Positions 52,701-61,622 of a stretch of 64,000 bases of DNA are shown here, piece after piece. The notes under the pieces were generated by a model. It was given only the letters and a program-made list of their open reading frames with translations, was not told the DNA's origin and made no database searches. The first letter of the stretch is position 1. The number at the start of each line of letters is the position of its first letter. Source of the DNA: Clostridium sp. chh4-2 (GTDB lineage: Bacteria > Bacillota > Clostridia > Lachnospirales > Lachnospiraceae); NCBI RefSeq assembly GCF_002899675.1, contig NZ_PKUU01000027.1, forward strand, positions 37,688-101,687. The letters run 5' to 3'. The position numbers and the translations under genes are program-made.

Positions 52701-53099
52701 ATGAAAAAGTATGGTATCTGTTTATTTTTGCTTTTATTGACCAGCATGGTATGTTTGTTTACCGGTTTTTTTGTTACGAGAAATAAAGTGCGCCAGGAAG
52801 AGGCGATTCCCAACGTCACCATTGAGACGGAAACGGTGACAGAAGACCGCGTCGTTGTGAACCAGAAAAAGGTGGAGCCGGTAGTCAGCACAGAAGAAAC
52901 TTCTCCGGCAAAACGTTATTATCTGGTGTGTGAAGACGGATTCCTTCTGGTATTTTGCGAGGACAAGGCCACGGTCTGCCTTTACACCCATATGCCGATC
53001 AGCGATTTTCCGCAGACGGAACAGGATAAGCTGAGAGAGGGAATCTGGTTTGAAACGATGATCGAAGTATTCAATTACCTGGAATCCTATACCAGTTAA
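52701..53099 (+). CDS. Membrane-anchored protein with BofC C-terminal-like domain
   Basis: 132 residues. One N-terminal membrane helix (about 5-25). The C-terminal YYLVCEDGFLLVFCED...CLYTHMPISDFPQTEQDKLREGIWFETMIEVFNYLESYTS follows the pattern of BofC C-terminal domains, which end in a LREGI...LESYTS motif. BofC restrains a sporulation signalling protease in Bacillus; the N-terminal part of BofC is missing here. AAAGGAGGAA precedes the ATG. Confidence 0.72.
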   Translation: MKKYGICLFLLLLTSMVCLFTGFFVTRNKVRQEEAIPNVTIETETVTEDRVVVNQKKVEPVVSTEETSPAKRYYLVCEDGFLLVFCEDKATVCLYTHMPISDFPQTEQDKLREGIWFETMIEVFNYLESYTS

Positions 53100-53117
53100 A
53101 TGATCGGAAAATATCAC

Positions 53118-53146
53118 TTGAAAAGAACACGCAAACTGTATACAAT
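53118..53146 (+). promoter_or_regulatory. Promoter of the flavoprotein pair
   Basis: TTGAAA at 53118-53123, 17-bp spacer, TACAAT at 53141-53146. Confidence 0.7.
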
Positions 53147-53211
53147 AATAGCTGACTGTATTACAACAGAGAAAGAGAACTGCCTCATACGGCGGTGGAA
53201 ATGAGGGTTTA

Positions 53212-54447
53212 ATGAAGCGTTCGGTGGTTGTGGTCGGAGGCGGGGCTTCCGGGCTGACAGCGGCGGTTTGGGCGGCCAGAAGCGGGGCTGCGGTGACCGT
53301 GTTGGAACATATGGACCGTGTGGGAAAAAAGATTTTATCCACAGGAAACGGAAGATGTAATCTGACAAATTTATATATGACAAACGAGTGTTTCCGGTGC
53401 GGACAGCCGGAATTTCCCATGAAGGTTATAGAAGGCTTTGATGTGGATGCGACTCTGAGCTTTTTTAAAGGGCTTGGAATCCTGCCGAAAGACCGGCAGG
53501 GGTATGTATATCCCAATTCGGATCAGGCGGCCTCTGTGCTGGACGTACTGCGTTCAGAAACGGCTCACAGGAATGTTAACGTTGTCTGCGGATGCCGGAT
53601 TCAACAGATCAAAAAGAAAAAAGACGGATTTGAGCTGGTCACATCCGAAGGAATATACCGGGCGGATGCCCTTATTCTGGCCACAGGTTCAAAGGCGGCA
53701 CCCGTTACCGGCTCAGATGGAAGCGGATATGAATTGGCGGCCGGATTAGGGCACCGCATTATCAAACCTCTGCCCGCATTGGTGCAGCTTCGCTGTGAAG
53801 GCAAATTGTTCAAACAACTGGCCGGAGTCAGGGCGGATGTTGAACTCTGTCTGTTGGCGGACGGAAAACCGGTCGCCCGGGATAAAGGGGAACTGCAGCT
53901 GACTGACTATGGAATTTCAGGAATTCCCACTTTTCAGATAAGCCGTTTTGCGGCGGTTTCCTTAGACAGAAAAAAGAAGGTTTCTGTGGTCATCGATTTT
54001 CTTCCGTCCATGTCTTATGAAGAGACAATGGATTATTTGAGAAAACGGGTGAAACAGATGAATTATAAGAAATGTGAGGAGCTTTTGACCGGGGTTCTGA
54101 ATAAGAAACTGGCGTCTGCGCTGATGAAGCAGTCAGGGATCAGCGGGGAGAGTAAAGTTTCTTCCGTTTCAGAGGAACAAGTGAAAAACCTTACGGATCA
54201 GATTAAGAAATTTACGGTGAAGGTGACTTCCACCAACCCGTTTGAAAACGCCCAGATTTGCTGCGGAGGCGTGGATACCAAAGAAATAGATGTAAAGACC
54301 ATGGAGTCAAAGCTTGTGAAGGGGCTTTATATCGCAGGAGAGCTGCTGGATGTGGATGGAATCTGCGGCGGCTATAATCTGCAGTTTGCCTGGTCAAGCG
54401 GAGCCTTAGCGGGTATCCATGCGGCAAAAGGGATGAATAAAGTGTAA
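53212..54447 (+). CDS. HI0933/BaiN-type NAD(P)/FAD-dependent oxidoreductase
   Basis: 411 residues. FAD-binding VVVGGGASGLTAAVWAARSG, followed by GKKILSTGNGRCNLTN, the HI0933 hallmark, and a C-terminal GELLDVDGICGGYNLQFAWSSG. The family includes BaiN of bile-acid converting Clostridia, but most members have no known substrate, so I do not infer bile-acid activity. The second flavoprotein gene follows after 22 bp. Confidence 0.88.
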   Translation: MKRSVVVVGGGASGLTAAVWAARSGAAVTVLEHMDRVGKKILSTGNGRCNLTNLYMTNECFRCGQPEFPMKVIEGFDVDATLSFFKGLGILPKDRQGYVYPNSDQAASVLDVLRSETAHRNVNVVCGCRIQQIKKKKDGFELVTSEGIYRADALILATGSKAAPVTGSDGSGYELAAGLGHRIIKPLPALVQLRCEGKLFKQLAGVRADVELCLLADGKPVARDKGELQLTDYGISGIPTFQISRFAAVSLDRKKKVSVVIDFLPSMSYEETMDYLRKRVKQMNYKKCEELLTGVLNKKLASALMKQSGISGESKVSSVSEEQVKNLTDQIKKFTVKVTSTNPFENAQICCGGVDTKEIDVKTMESKLVKGLYIAGELLDVDGICGGYNLQFAWSSGALAGIHAAKGMNKV

Positions 54448-54469
54448 GAACCAGAATGAGAGGTAGAAA

Positions 54470-56065
54470 ATGATTCGTATCAATCAGTTAAAGTTACCGG
54501 TGGATCACGGAAAGGACCAGCTGCTTAGCAAGGCTGCCAAGGCGTTAAAGATTCCGGCCGATCAGATAAAGAGCATCCATATTGTGAAACAGTCCGTAGA
54601 TGCCAGAAAGAAACCGGATATCTGTTTCAGCTACGTTGTGGATGTGGAGACTGCAAAGGAAAGCGAAGTTGTACATAAGGTGAAAAATGCCAACGTCATG
54701 CTGGTAAAGGAAAAGGCATATGAATTTCCGCAGCCGGGGGAACAAGAGCTTAAAACGCCTCCTGTGATCGTGGGATGCGGCCCTGCGGGGCTTTTCTGCG
54801 GATTGATGCTGGCAAGAGCCGGCTATTGCCCTGTGCTTTTGGAACGGGGAGAGGATGTGGATTCCAGAAAACGGAAGGTTTCTGATTTTTGGCTGAATGG
54901 CATATTGGACACGGAATCCAACGTGCAGTTTGGAGAGGGCGGAGCCGGAACATTTTCAGACGGCAAGCTGAATACGCTGGTGAAAGATCCGGTTAAGAGA
55001 AATCAGAAGGTTCTGGAGATACTGGCGGAGTTTGGAGCTGATCCGGCGATTCTCTATCAGAATAAACCGCATATCGGAACCGATGTGTTAAGCGGGATTG
55101 TGAAGAATATCAGGACAGAGATCATCCGATTGGGTGGAAGCGTTCATTTTTTAAGCTGTGTGACTGATTTTAAGCTGGAAAACGGACGTTTGAGAGAGAT
55201 TACGGTTAATGGAAAGGAATGCAGAAAGGTGGATGCGCTGGTTCTGGCCATCGGCCACAGCGCAAGGGACACATTTGAGATCCTGTATGGGAAAAATGTG
55301 CCCATGCAGCAGAAATCCTTTGCCGTAGGTCTCAGAATCCAGCATCCTCAAAAAATGATCAACCTGTCCCAATATGGCACGGAACGGTATAATGAGATTC
55401 TGGGGGCGGCCAGCTATAAGCTGACAAAGCAGACCTCAGGCGGCAGAGGCGTTTATTCCTTCTGCATGTGTCCGGGCGGCTACGTGGTGGACGCCTCTTC
55501 CGAACCGGGGCGGCTGGCTGTCAACGGAATGAGCGATCACGCCCGGGACGGCTTAAATGCCAACAGCGCGCTGATCGTGACGGTCACACCGGAGGATTTT
55601 CCCAATCAGGCGGCGCTGGCAGGAGTGGAATATCAGAGAAATTTAGAATCCCTGGCCTACCAATACGGCGGCGGTAAAATCCCGGTTCAGCTGTATGGGG
55701 ATTTTAAAGCGGGCAGGGAATCGATAAGCTTTGGAGATGTGGCTCCGGAATTAAAGGGGCGCTACCAGTTTGCCAATTTAAGGGAAATGCTTCCTTCCTA
55801 TCTTTCAGAGGCTCTGATCGAAGGGGTGGACGGCTTTGAATCCATGATCAAAGGATTTGCCAGACATGACGCGATATTTGCGGGAATTGAAAGCAGGACT
55901 TCTTCTCCGGTGCGTATTGAGCGGAACTCGGAATTTGAAAGTGAGATAAAGGGAATCTTCCCGTGCGGAGAGGGAGCCGGATATGCAGGCGGAATCACAT
56001 CGGCTGCCATGGACGGCATCAAGATTGCCGAGGAAATCACAAGACGCTACAAGCCGTTAAAGTAA
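54470..56065 (+). CDS. FAD-dependent oxidoreductase of unknown substrate
   Basis: 531 residues. FAD-binding VGCGPAGLFCGLMLARAGYCPVLLERG lies about 100 residues in, after a small alpha/beta domain (IRINQLKLPVDHGKDQLL). Further marks are GEGGAGTFSDGKLNT and the C-terminal GEGAGYAGGITSAAMDGIKIAE. This is a conserved Firmicute family usually annotated only as FAD-dependent protein. It pairs with the HI0933-type gene upstream. Confidence 0.87.
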   Translation: MIRINQLKLPVDHGKDQLLSKAAKALKIPADQIKSIHIVKQSVDARKKPDICFSYVVDVETAKESEVVHKVKNANVMLVKEKAYEFPQPGEQELKTPPVIVGCGPAGLFCGLMLARAGYCPVLLERGEDVDSRKRKVSDFWLNGILDTESNVQFGEGGAGTFSDGKLNTLVKDPVKRNQKVLEILAEFGADPAILYQNKPHIGTDVLSGIVKNIRTEIIRLGGSVHFLSCVTDFKLENGRLREITVNGKECRKVDALVLAIGHSARDTFEILYGKNVPMQQKSFAVGLRIQHPQKMINLSQYGTERYNEILGAASYKLTKQTSGGRGVYSFCMCPGGYVVDASSEPGRLAVNGMSDHARDGLNANSALIVTVTPEDFPNQAALAGVEYQRNLESLAYQYGGGKIPVQLYGDFKAGRESISFGDVAPELKGRYQFANLREMLPSYLSEALIEGVDGFESMIKGFARHDAIFAGIESRTSSPVRIERNSEFESEIKGIFPCGEGAGYAGGITSAAMDGIKIAEEITRRYKPLK

Positions 56066-56094
56066 ATTGACGGATGGTAAAATATGGTGTAAGA
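56066..56094 (+). promoter_or_regulatory. Possible promoter of proB
   Basis: TTGACG at 56066-56071, 17-bp spacer, TAAGAT at 56089-56094. No T-box or other leader element seen in the about 100 bp before proB. Confidence 0.55.
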
Positions 56095-56196
56095 TATGAC
56101 AAAATGCAGTAACTGTACAGTAGGTCTGCGCATTTACAAAATACGTTTATCAATGATACAGCTGTGGGAAAGGAAACAGCGGAAATCGAGGAGAGT

Positions 56197-57060
56197 ATGT
56201 TGACAGAAGAAAGAGTGAAACTAAGGGACAAAAAGAGAGTAGTAATTAAGATCGGTTCTTCTTCCCTCACCCATGTGGAAACAGGGGATTTGAACCTTAT
56301 GAAGATAGAAAAGCTGATTCGTGTTATTTCCGACATGAAGGGACAGGGAAAGGAAGTTGTTCTGGTATCTTCCGGAGCAATTGCCGCCGGACGACAGGCG
56401 TTAGGCCATCATCAGAAGCCCACCAGCATTTCCCAGAAACAGGCATTTGCCGCAGTCGGCCAGGCCAGGCTGATGATGGTATATCAGAAGCTGTTTGCCG
56501 AATACAATCAGACGGCCGCCCAGGTCCTGATGACCAAAGATACCATGGTAAATGACGCTTCCAGATACAATGCCCAGAATACCTTTGAAGAGCTGTTAAA
56601 GATGGGAGCGATACCGATTGTAAATGAAAACGATACGGTTTCCACGTCGGAAATCCCTCTGGTGGACAACTTCGGAGATAATGACCGGCTTTCAGCCATC
56701 GTTGCGGCGCTGATCGGGGCGGATCTTCTCATCCTGCTCTCTGATATAGACGGCCTTTATTCCGACGACCCTCACGCCAACCCGGACGCCAAGTTTATCG
56801 ATATCGTCTCCGAGATCACACCCCAGCTGATGTCCATGGGAAAATCCACGTCGGGAAGCGATGTGGGAACCGGCGGAATGGCAGCTAAACTGGTGGCCGC
56901 CCGGATTGCAACAGACGGAGGCTCCGATATGGTCATCGCTAATGGAGATGATGTGGAGGTTATCTGTCAGATTATGGAAGGGCAGGATAAGGGAACTTTA
57001 TTCATGGCCCATAATAATCTGGATTTTGATTTGATGCACTATATTAACAACGAATACTAG
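56197..57060 (+). CDS. proB: Glutamate 5-kinase, short form without PUA domain
   Basis: 287 residues. The amino-acid kinase core is intact: VVIKIGSSSLT, VSSGAIAAGRQALG, NENDTVSTSEIPLVDNFGDNDRLSA and GTGGMAAKLVAARIA. The C-terminal PUA domain of E. coli ProB (367 aa) is absent, as in many Firmicutes. It makes glutamyl phosphate for proline synthesis with ProA (57880). The ATG at 56197 follows GAGGAG closely; a GTG at 56164 is an alternative. Confidence 0.9.
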   Translation: MLTEERVKLRDKKRVVIKIGSSSLTHVETGDLNLMKIEKLIRVISDMKGQGKEVVLVSSGAIAAGRQALGHHQKPTSISQKQAFAAVGQARLMMVYQKLFAEYNQTAAQVLMTKDTMVNDASRYNAQNTFEELLKMGAIPIVNENDTVSTSEIPLVDNFGDNDRLSAIVAALIGADLLILLSDIDGLYSDDPHANPDAKFIDIVSEITPQLMSMGKSTSGSDVGTGGMAAKLVAARIATDGGSDMVIANGDDVEVICQIMEGQDKGTLFMAHNNLDFDLMHYINNEY

Positions 57061-57069
57061 GAGGTATCT

Positions 57070-57291
57070 ATGAACCAGGAAAAGATCGACCGAATCAATA
57101 CACTGTATCATAAAGCCAAGGCTACCGGCCTCAGCGAAGAGGAAAAGGCGGAGCAGGCGGCTTTAAGAAAAGAATACATCGAAGCCATCCGTCACAATAT
57201 GCGGGCGAATTTAAACAATATTTCCATTAAGGAAAAGGATGGAACCGTGACGGATTTAGGGAAAAAATATGGAAATATCAAAGAAGTCTAA
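57070..57291 (+). CDS. DUF896 (YnzC-like) protein
   Basis: 73 residues: INTLYHKAKATGLSEEEKAE, then QAALRKEYIEAIRHNMRANL, the full DUF896 pattern. Small cytoplasmic protein of unknown role in Firmicutes. GGAGG precedes the ATG. Its end overlaps fthC by 23 bp. Confidence 0.9.
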   Translation: MNQEKIDRINTLYHKAKATGLSEEEKAEQAALRKEYIEAIRHNMRANLNNISIKEKDGTVTDLGKKYGNIKEV

Positions 57292-57817
57292 GGCTGAAAT
57301 CCGCAGCTTTATCCGTGAAAAGCGCAAAAATATCAGTCCTGAGGAAGAAGCCAGGCAGAACGATATTATCTTTAAGCGGTTATCGGAGAACCGGGTGCTT
57401 TCAGACGCTTCCTGCGTCTACTGCTATATGGATTTCAGGCATGAGGCCGGAACCGGAAAGATTATGGAGTTTCTCCGTGAAAAGGGCATCAGGACTGCTG
57501 TTCCCAGAGTGGAAGGGGACAGAATCTTATTTTATTATGTTCATTCGCCGGAAGATCTGATAAAAGGATGTATGGGAATCATGGAACCGGGACCCGGGTG
57601 TGAACCGGCCAGGGAACTGCACGCTCCGGTTATTGTGCCGGGGGTGGCGTTTGACAGGGCGATGAACAGGCTGGGATACGGCGGCGGTTATTATGACCGT
57701 TTTTTCGAACTGGAACCGGATCATTATAAGATCGGAATCGGCTTTGATTTCCAGATGGTCTCCGCCTTGCCGACGGAACCATTTGACAGGAAAATGGATG
57801 AGATTATAATTCCGTAA
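57269..57817 (+). CDS. fthC: 5-formyltetrahydrofolate cyclo-ligase
   Basis: 182 residues. EIRSFIREKRKNISPEE at the N-terminus and the nucleotide-binding GYGGGYYDRFF near residue 140. It converts 5-formyl-THF to 5,10-methenyl-THF. It is encoded between the two proline genes, and its start overlaps DUF896. AGGG lies about 9 bp before the ATG. Confidence 0.92.
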   Translation: MEISKKSKAEIRSFIREKRKNISPEEEARQNDIIFKRLSENRVLSDASCVYCYMDFRHEAGTGKIMEFLREKGIRTAVPRVEGDRILFYYVHSPEDLIKGCMGIMEPGPGCEPARELHAPVIVPGVAFDRAMNRLGYGGGYYDRFFELEPDHYKIGIGFDFQMVSALPTEPFDRKMDEIIIP

Positions 57818-57879
57818 TTGTTCATTACCCTCACAATTACGAGCAAAAATCCACAATAAGTTAAGAGAGGAGCGGATGT

Positions 57880-59124
57880 ATGGAATTAATCGAGATAGGA
57901 AAAAATGCAAAGAATGTCTCCAGATGTCTGAATGTGCTGGGACAGACGGAAAAGAATAACGGGCTTTGCCAGGTGGCGGCCGCACTGATGGATGGGCAGG
58001 AAGAGATTTTGGCGGCCAATCAGAAGGATATGGAACGAGCTGTGAAAAACGGCATGAGCCAGGGGCTTTTAGACCGCCTTGCCCTCAGTGAGTCCAGGAT
58101 TAAAGGGATGGCGGACGGCCTTTTAGAGGTGGTTTCCCTGGAAGATCCGGTAGGAGAGGTTATTTCCATGAAACAGCGCCCCAATGGGCTTATCATCGGT
58201 CAGAAGCGGGTTCCTTTGGGCGTTATCGGAATTATCTATGAAGCGCGTCCGAATGTGACGGCGGATGCCTTCGGGCTCTGCTTTAAAACCGGCAATGCGG
58301 TGATCTTAAAGGGCGGAAGTGATGCCATTGAATCGAATAAAGCCATTGTGAAATGGATCAGAAACGGGCTGGAACGGGCTGGACTTCCGGCCGATGCGGT
58401 TCAGCTGATTGAAGATACCAACCGGGAGACAACCAAGGCATTTATGCGGCTGAATCAGTATGTGGATGTTCTGATTCCGCGTGGAGGCGCAGGGCTGATC
58501 CGGACCGTGGTGGAAAACAGCACAATTCCGGTAATCGAAACAGGAACGGGAAACTGCCATATATTTGTGGACGAATCGGCTGATTTTGATATGGCTCTGA
58601 ACATTATTTATAATGCCAAGACTCAGAGAATCGGCGTGTGCAATGCCTGTGAATCTCTGCTGGTACATAGAAAGATCGCAGAGCGTTTTCTGCCGCTTTT
58701 GAAAGCGAGACTGGATGAAAAGAATGTGGAAGTGCGGGCGGACGAGGATGCCTGCAGGATTGTGCCGGAGTTTAAATTGGCAGCAGAAGAGGATTGGGGA
58801 ACGGAATATCTGGATTATATTCTTTCTCTGAAACTTGTGGATAACGTGCAGGAAGCCATTGACCATATCAACAAGTATAACACAAAGCATTCAGAATCCA
58901 TTATCACATCGGACTACAATCATTCTCAGAAGTTTTTAAATGAGGTGGATGCGGCCGCAGTTTACGTCAACGCATCCACCCGGTTTACAGACGGCTTTGA
59001 ATTCGGGTTCGGAGCCGAAATCGGAATCAGCACTCAGAAGCTCCATGCGAGAGGGCCAATGGGGCTGAAGGAGCTTACGACTACAAAATATATTATCTAT
59101 GGTCAGGGGCAGGTAAGACCATAG
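57880..59124 (+). CDS. proA: Gamma-glutamyl phosphate reductase
   Basis: 414 residues. The catalytic cysteine is Cys254 in RIGVCNACESLLVH; other marks are GVIGIIYEARPNVTADA and ARGPMGLKELTTTKY. It reduces glutamyl phosphate to the semialdehyde. GAGAGGAG precedes the ATG. The 3' end converges on and overlaps the GNAT-YoaP gene by 22 bp. Confidence 0.96.
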   Translation: MELIEIGKNAKNVSRCLNVLGQTEKNNGLCQVAAALMDGQEEILAANQKDMERAVKNGMSQGLLDRLALSESRIKGMADGLLEVVSLEDPVGEVISMKQRPNGLIIGQKRVPLGVIGIIYEARPNVTADAFGLCFKTGNAVILKGGSDAIESNKAIVKWIRNGLERAGLPADAVQLIEDTNRETTKAFMRLNQYVDVLIPRGGAGLIRTVVENSTIPVIETGTGNCHIFVDESADFDMALNIIYNAKTQRIGVCNACESLLVHRKIAERFLPLLKARLDEKNVEVRADEDACRIVPEFKLAAEEDWGTEYLDYILSLKLVDNVQEAIDHINKYNTKHSESIITSDYNHSQKFLNEVDAAAVYVNASTRFTDGFEFGFGAEIGISTQKLHARGPMGLKELTTTKYIIYGQGQVRP

Positions 59125-59879
59125 AATTCGTCAAATAAGCTTTGAAACTTTTTTTCGGATAGTATTTCATGGGTCAGGAATTTTCCCTGATAAAAAAGAC
59201 TGTAGGTTGTGAACGGACAAGGCGCCGTTTGCGCTTGGGCGGCGGATTCCAGGTGAACGGTACGAAAGGGAATTTGCCTGGAATGAGCTGCTGATTCGAT
59301 CAGGGGAACGTATTTGGCTGTGAACGGGCATTGGCTTGTGTAGTAGAGGACAAAGCCGTCGGAGCCATTCCTATCAGTTTCCGGCGTTTTTATGTGAGGG
59401 CGGAACTGGGGAATCGAGCTGTTTTCGGTGAAGGGGAGATACATAAGCTCGTAACAGGGATCGGCTGTATCCGCAGTCTGAAATCCTTTATAGCGCAGGT
59501 ATTTGGGATCGGAAAGAAAGGGGAGTTTCTTCTTCGAGGAGAGAACGGCAAGCCCCTTTCTGCCTTTTTCTTTGCTGTCCTGAATGCAGGCCTCTAAAAG
59601 CCGGCTGGAATAGCCATGACCTTTAAACTGACCGGATACCCACAGGCAGTTGATATACATGTATCCGTCGGCCCGGATGGGAGCCCAGGCGTTTTCAGCC
59701 GGGATATATTCGATGAAGCATTTTCCCCGGACATTGCCTTTCTTAAATACAAGACCTTCTTTCAGCTGTTGGGACATCCAGGCCTTTTTTGAAGATACCT
59801 GACAGTCTTTCTTGGATGCGATTGCACAGCAAATATGTTCTTCTTCTAAATTTTCCTCTGTGATTGTTATAATTTCCAT
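59103..59879 (-). CDS. GNAT acetyltransferase with C-terminal YoaP-like domain
   Basis: 258 residues. The N-terminal about 160 residues are a GNAT domain: CLWVSGQFKGHGYSSRLLEACI, and LSSKKKLPFLSDPKYLRYKGF. The C-terminal about 90 residues (GFVLYYTSQCPFTAKYVPLIESAA ... YSLFYQGKFLTHEILSEKKF) match the YoaP-like domain, which has a thioredoxin-like cast. I set the start at 59879, with GGAG 7 bp upstream; ATG 59891 has no site. A TGACA-N6-TGTCA palindrome covers the -35 region of its promoter. Confidence 0.85.
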   Translation of the reverse strand: MEIITITEENLEEEHICCAIASKKDCQVSSKKAWMSQQLKEGLVFKKGNVRGKCFIEYIPAENAWAPIRADGYMYINCLWVSGQFKGHGYSSRLLEACIQDSKEKGRKGLAVLSSKKKLPFLSDPKYLRYKGFQTADTADPCYELMYLPFTENSSIPQFRPHIKTPETDRNGSDGFVLYYTSQCPFTAKYVPLIESAAHSRQIPFRTVHLESAAQAQTAPCPFTTYSLFYQGKFLTHEILSEKKFQSLFDEFYGLTCP

Positions 59880-59925
59880 GTTAATCTCCATTTCCGGATA
59901 TTATTTAATTTGGTATAATACTGAG

Positions 59926-59931
59926 ATTATA
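59926..59931 (-). promoter_or_regulatory. -10 box of the GNAT-YoaP gene
   Basis: TATAAT on the minus strand; no good -35 hexamer at 17 bp, because the palindrome at 59944-59959 occupies that place. Confidence 0.55.
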
Positions 59932-59943
59932 TCATTTATAAGG

Positions 59944-59959
59944 TGACAAGAGTGTGTCA
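59944..59959. promoter_or_regulatory. Operator-like palindrome, copy 2 (TGACA-N6-TGTCA)
   Basis: TGACA-AGAGTG-TGTCA followed by TATTA. It sits 12 bp upstream of the -10 of the GNAT-YoaP gene. An identical half-site pair with the same N6 spacing sits 11 bp upstream of the -10 of the WYL regulator gene. Confidence 0.65.
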
Positions 59960-59961
59960 TA

Positions 59962-60870
59962 TTATGATTCCATAAGGACAGTTTTTAGCTTTTCCACTTC
60001 TTTTATCAGGTTTTCTTTTACGAACTGCGGTTCGATGATTTTAACGGAGGAACCGAAGGAGAGAAGAAAGCTGTAAAGCCAGCTGTCATCCGGCAGATCA
60101 ACGGTGACTGTATAGGAACCATCGCTGTTTTGCGTCACATTCTGCATATCAAATTCGTCATAAACACGGTAAGCCGCACTGCTGGAAAAATTCAGGGTCA
60201 GATGAACCAGCCCGGATGGCAGGCTGTATAAAACGACCGGAGGCGGAACCAGATCCTGTCCGGCAAATGAATCCGTTAAAACGTTCAATGACAGAATCCG
60301 GTTGATCTTAAACGTTCTGTAATCTTCTCTCAGACAGCAGTAAGCCTGCAGATACCAGGCTTTTGATTTAAATACCAGTTTGAGCGGATATGCGGTTCTG
60401 GCAGTTATTTCACCACAGGAATTGGGATAGGTGAATGAGACTGCCAGCTTTTTTATAATCGCGCTTTTAAGCGTTTCAAATTTTTCTTTGTCCGGTTTCG
60501 TATTACCCCATCGGGAAAAATCCACTTCAATCCAGTTGGTATCCATTTTATCAAATAAGACCTGCAGCTTGGAGATGATATCCGTCACTTCTATATGTTC
60601 CGTGGAACCCAAGCTTTGCAGGGCAAATAAGATATGATTTTGTTCTTCATCTGAAATGGCGGCCTTGTTTAAGATAAAGTTATCCAAAATGGAAATACCT
60701 CCGCCTTTTCCCGGAGTCGTATAAACCGGTATTCCTGATTGGGACAGGGTTTCAATATCCCTCAGAATCGTTCGTCTGGAGACCTCGAAATAATCAGCCA
60801 GTTCTTTGGCCGTTGTCATTTTCTGATTCAGAAGTATATACACAATTTCAAAAAGCCGGTTAATCTGCAT
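59962..60870 (-). CDS. WYL-domain transcriptional regulator (YafY/DeoR-type HTH)
   Basis: 302 residues. An N-terminal helix-turn-helix (KMTTAKELADYFEVSRRTILRDIETLSQSGIPV) is followed by a WYL domain (KLVFKSKAWYLQAYCCLREDYRTFKINRILSL) and a C-terminal WCX region. These proteins sense a small ligand or nucleic acid and act as repressor or activator. GAGG lies 7 bp before the ATG. The palindrome at 60911 covers its own -35 region, suggesting autoregulation; a second copy lies before the gene downstream. Confidence 0.92.
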   Translation of the reverse strand: MQINRLFEIVYILLNQKMTTAKELADYFEVSRRTILRDIETLSQSGIPVYTTPGKGGGISILDNFILNKAAISDEEQNHILFALQSLGSTEHIEVTDIISKLQVLFDKMDTNWIEVDFSRWGNTKPDKEKFETLKSAIIKKLAVSFTYPNSCGEITARTAYPLKLVFKSKAWYLQAYCCLREDYRTFKINRILSLNVLTDSFAGQDLVPPPVVLYSLPSGLVHLTLNFSSSAAYRVYDEFDMQNVTQNSDGSYTVTVDLPDDSWLYSFLLSFGSSVKIIEPQFVKENLIKEVEKLKTVLMES

Positions 60871-60893
60871 GTGTTTTCCTCTTTTTGCTTTTT

Positions 60894-60899
60894 ATTATA
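60894..60899 (-). promoter_or_regulatory. -10 box of the WYL regulator gene
   Basis: TATAAT on the minus strand, about 24 bp upstream of the start codon; the -35 place is taken by the palindrome at 60911-60926. Confidence 0.6.
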
Positions 60900-60910
60900 G
60901 CATGGAAAGA

Positions 60911-60926
60911 TGACATCAGCATGTCA
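60911..60926. promoter_or_regulatory. Operator-like palindrome, copy 1 (TGACA-N6-TGTCA)
   Basis: TGACA-TCAGCA-TGTCA followed by TATTA, 11 bp upstream of the WYL gene -10. Inner bases also pair, giving TGACAT-CAGC-ATGTCA. Same layout as the copy at 59944. Confidence 0.68.
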
Positions 60927-61039
60927 TATTAAGTCTTGGTTTTCAATTATTATAATGACTTTAGTGGAAATGTTTTATCAGAAGACAAAAATTCATGATA
61001 GAGTCCAAAGATTTCTTGATAAAAATTCAGATGACGAAG

Positions 61040-61078
61040 CCTGGGCAGGGTATGAATGGATACGCCTGCCCGGGTTTT
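61040..61078. terminator. Hairpin with T-run near the marR 3' end
   Basis: CCTGGGCAGG, 15-base loop, CCTGCCCGGG, then TTTTATT on the plus strand. It sits just after the MarR stop on the minus strand, where no U-run follows, so its role as a marR terminator is uncertain. Confidence 0.4.
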
Positions 61079-61571
61079 ATTCGAAGTCGTTTTTAAGAAG
61101 CTTGATATAGGAGCCGAGCACCTTATAGAAGGAATCAATTTCCTCCATGGTGCAGTCCTTTAGAAGATCGTTCAGCGTTTTTGAAATGTCGATCGTATTA
61201 TAAAGTCTGTGTGCCTGACTCAGCCTGCGGCCGTCTTCCGTGGGATAGAGCAGTACGGTTTTGGCATTCTGTTCTGTTTTATGACGGGATACCAGGCCTT
61301 TATTAACAAGGCGTGTTACGGTCTGGGAAAGCGCCCCTTTTGTCTTGTTCCAGTATTTTGCGAGCTCGGTCACGGTGGTTCCCGGATTTTCTTCAATATA
61401 GGTCAGGGTATGGGCCTCAATCATGGTCACCATATGTCCGGTGCCATAATCGTGTTCAGACATGATATAGCTGTTATAAAGCATAACGAACTGGTAAACG
61501 TAATTGATCCGGTCATTGAGTATGCGGAAGGTTTCATCCAGCCGTTTTGAGTCCTCAGATTCTTTTCTCAT
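61077..61571 (-). CDS. MarR family transcriptional regulator
   Basis: 164 residues. The winged helix is seen as TVTELAKYWNKTKGALSQTVTRLVNKGLVSRHKTEQNAKTVLLYPTEDG. I set the start at 61571 (MRKESEDSKR), which has AGGAGG upstream on the minus strand; an in-frame hydrophobic extension to 61622 lies across the promoter and is not translated. The target is not evident; no effector gene adjoins it. Confidence 0.92.
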   Translation of the reverse strand: MRKESEDSKRLDETFRILNDRINYVYQFVMLYNSYIMSEHDYGTGHMVTMIEAHTLTYIEENPGTTVTELAKYWNKTKGALSQTVTRLVNKGLVSRHKTEQNAKTVLLYPTEDGRRLSQAHRLYNTIDISKTLNDLLKDCTMEEIDSFYKVLGSYIKLLKNDFE

Positions 61572-61593
61572 ATTGCATCCTCCTACAGCCCCT

Positions 61594-61622
61594 ATTATGG
61601 CATAAATTAAAATAAAGATCAA
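61594..61622 (-). promoter_or_regulatory. Promoter of the MarR gene
   Basis: On the minus strand TTGATC (61617-61622), 17-bp spacer, CATAAT (61594-61599). Confidence 0.6.

Noticed and set aside
60910..61110. 66-residue plus-strand frame between WYL and MarR genes
   Set aside because: It starts inside the operator palindrome, has no ribosome site and no coding character.
61572..61622. Hydrophobic N-terminal extension of the MarR protein
   Set aside because: It covers the MarR promoter; AGGAGG before the ATG at 61571 fixes the start.
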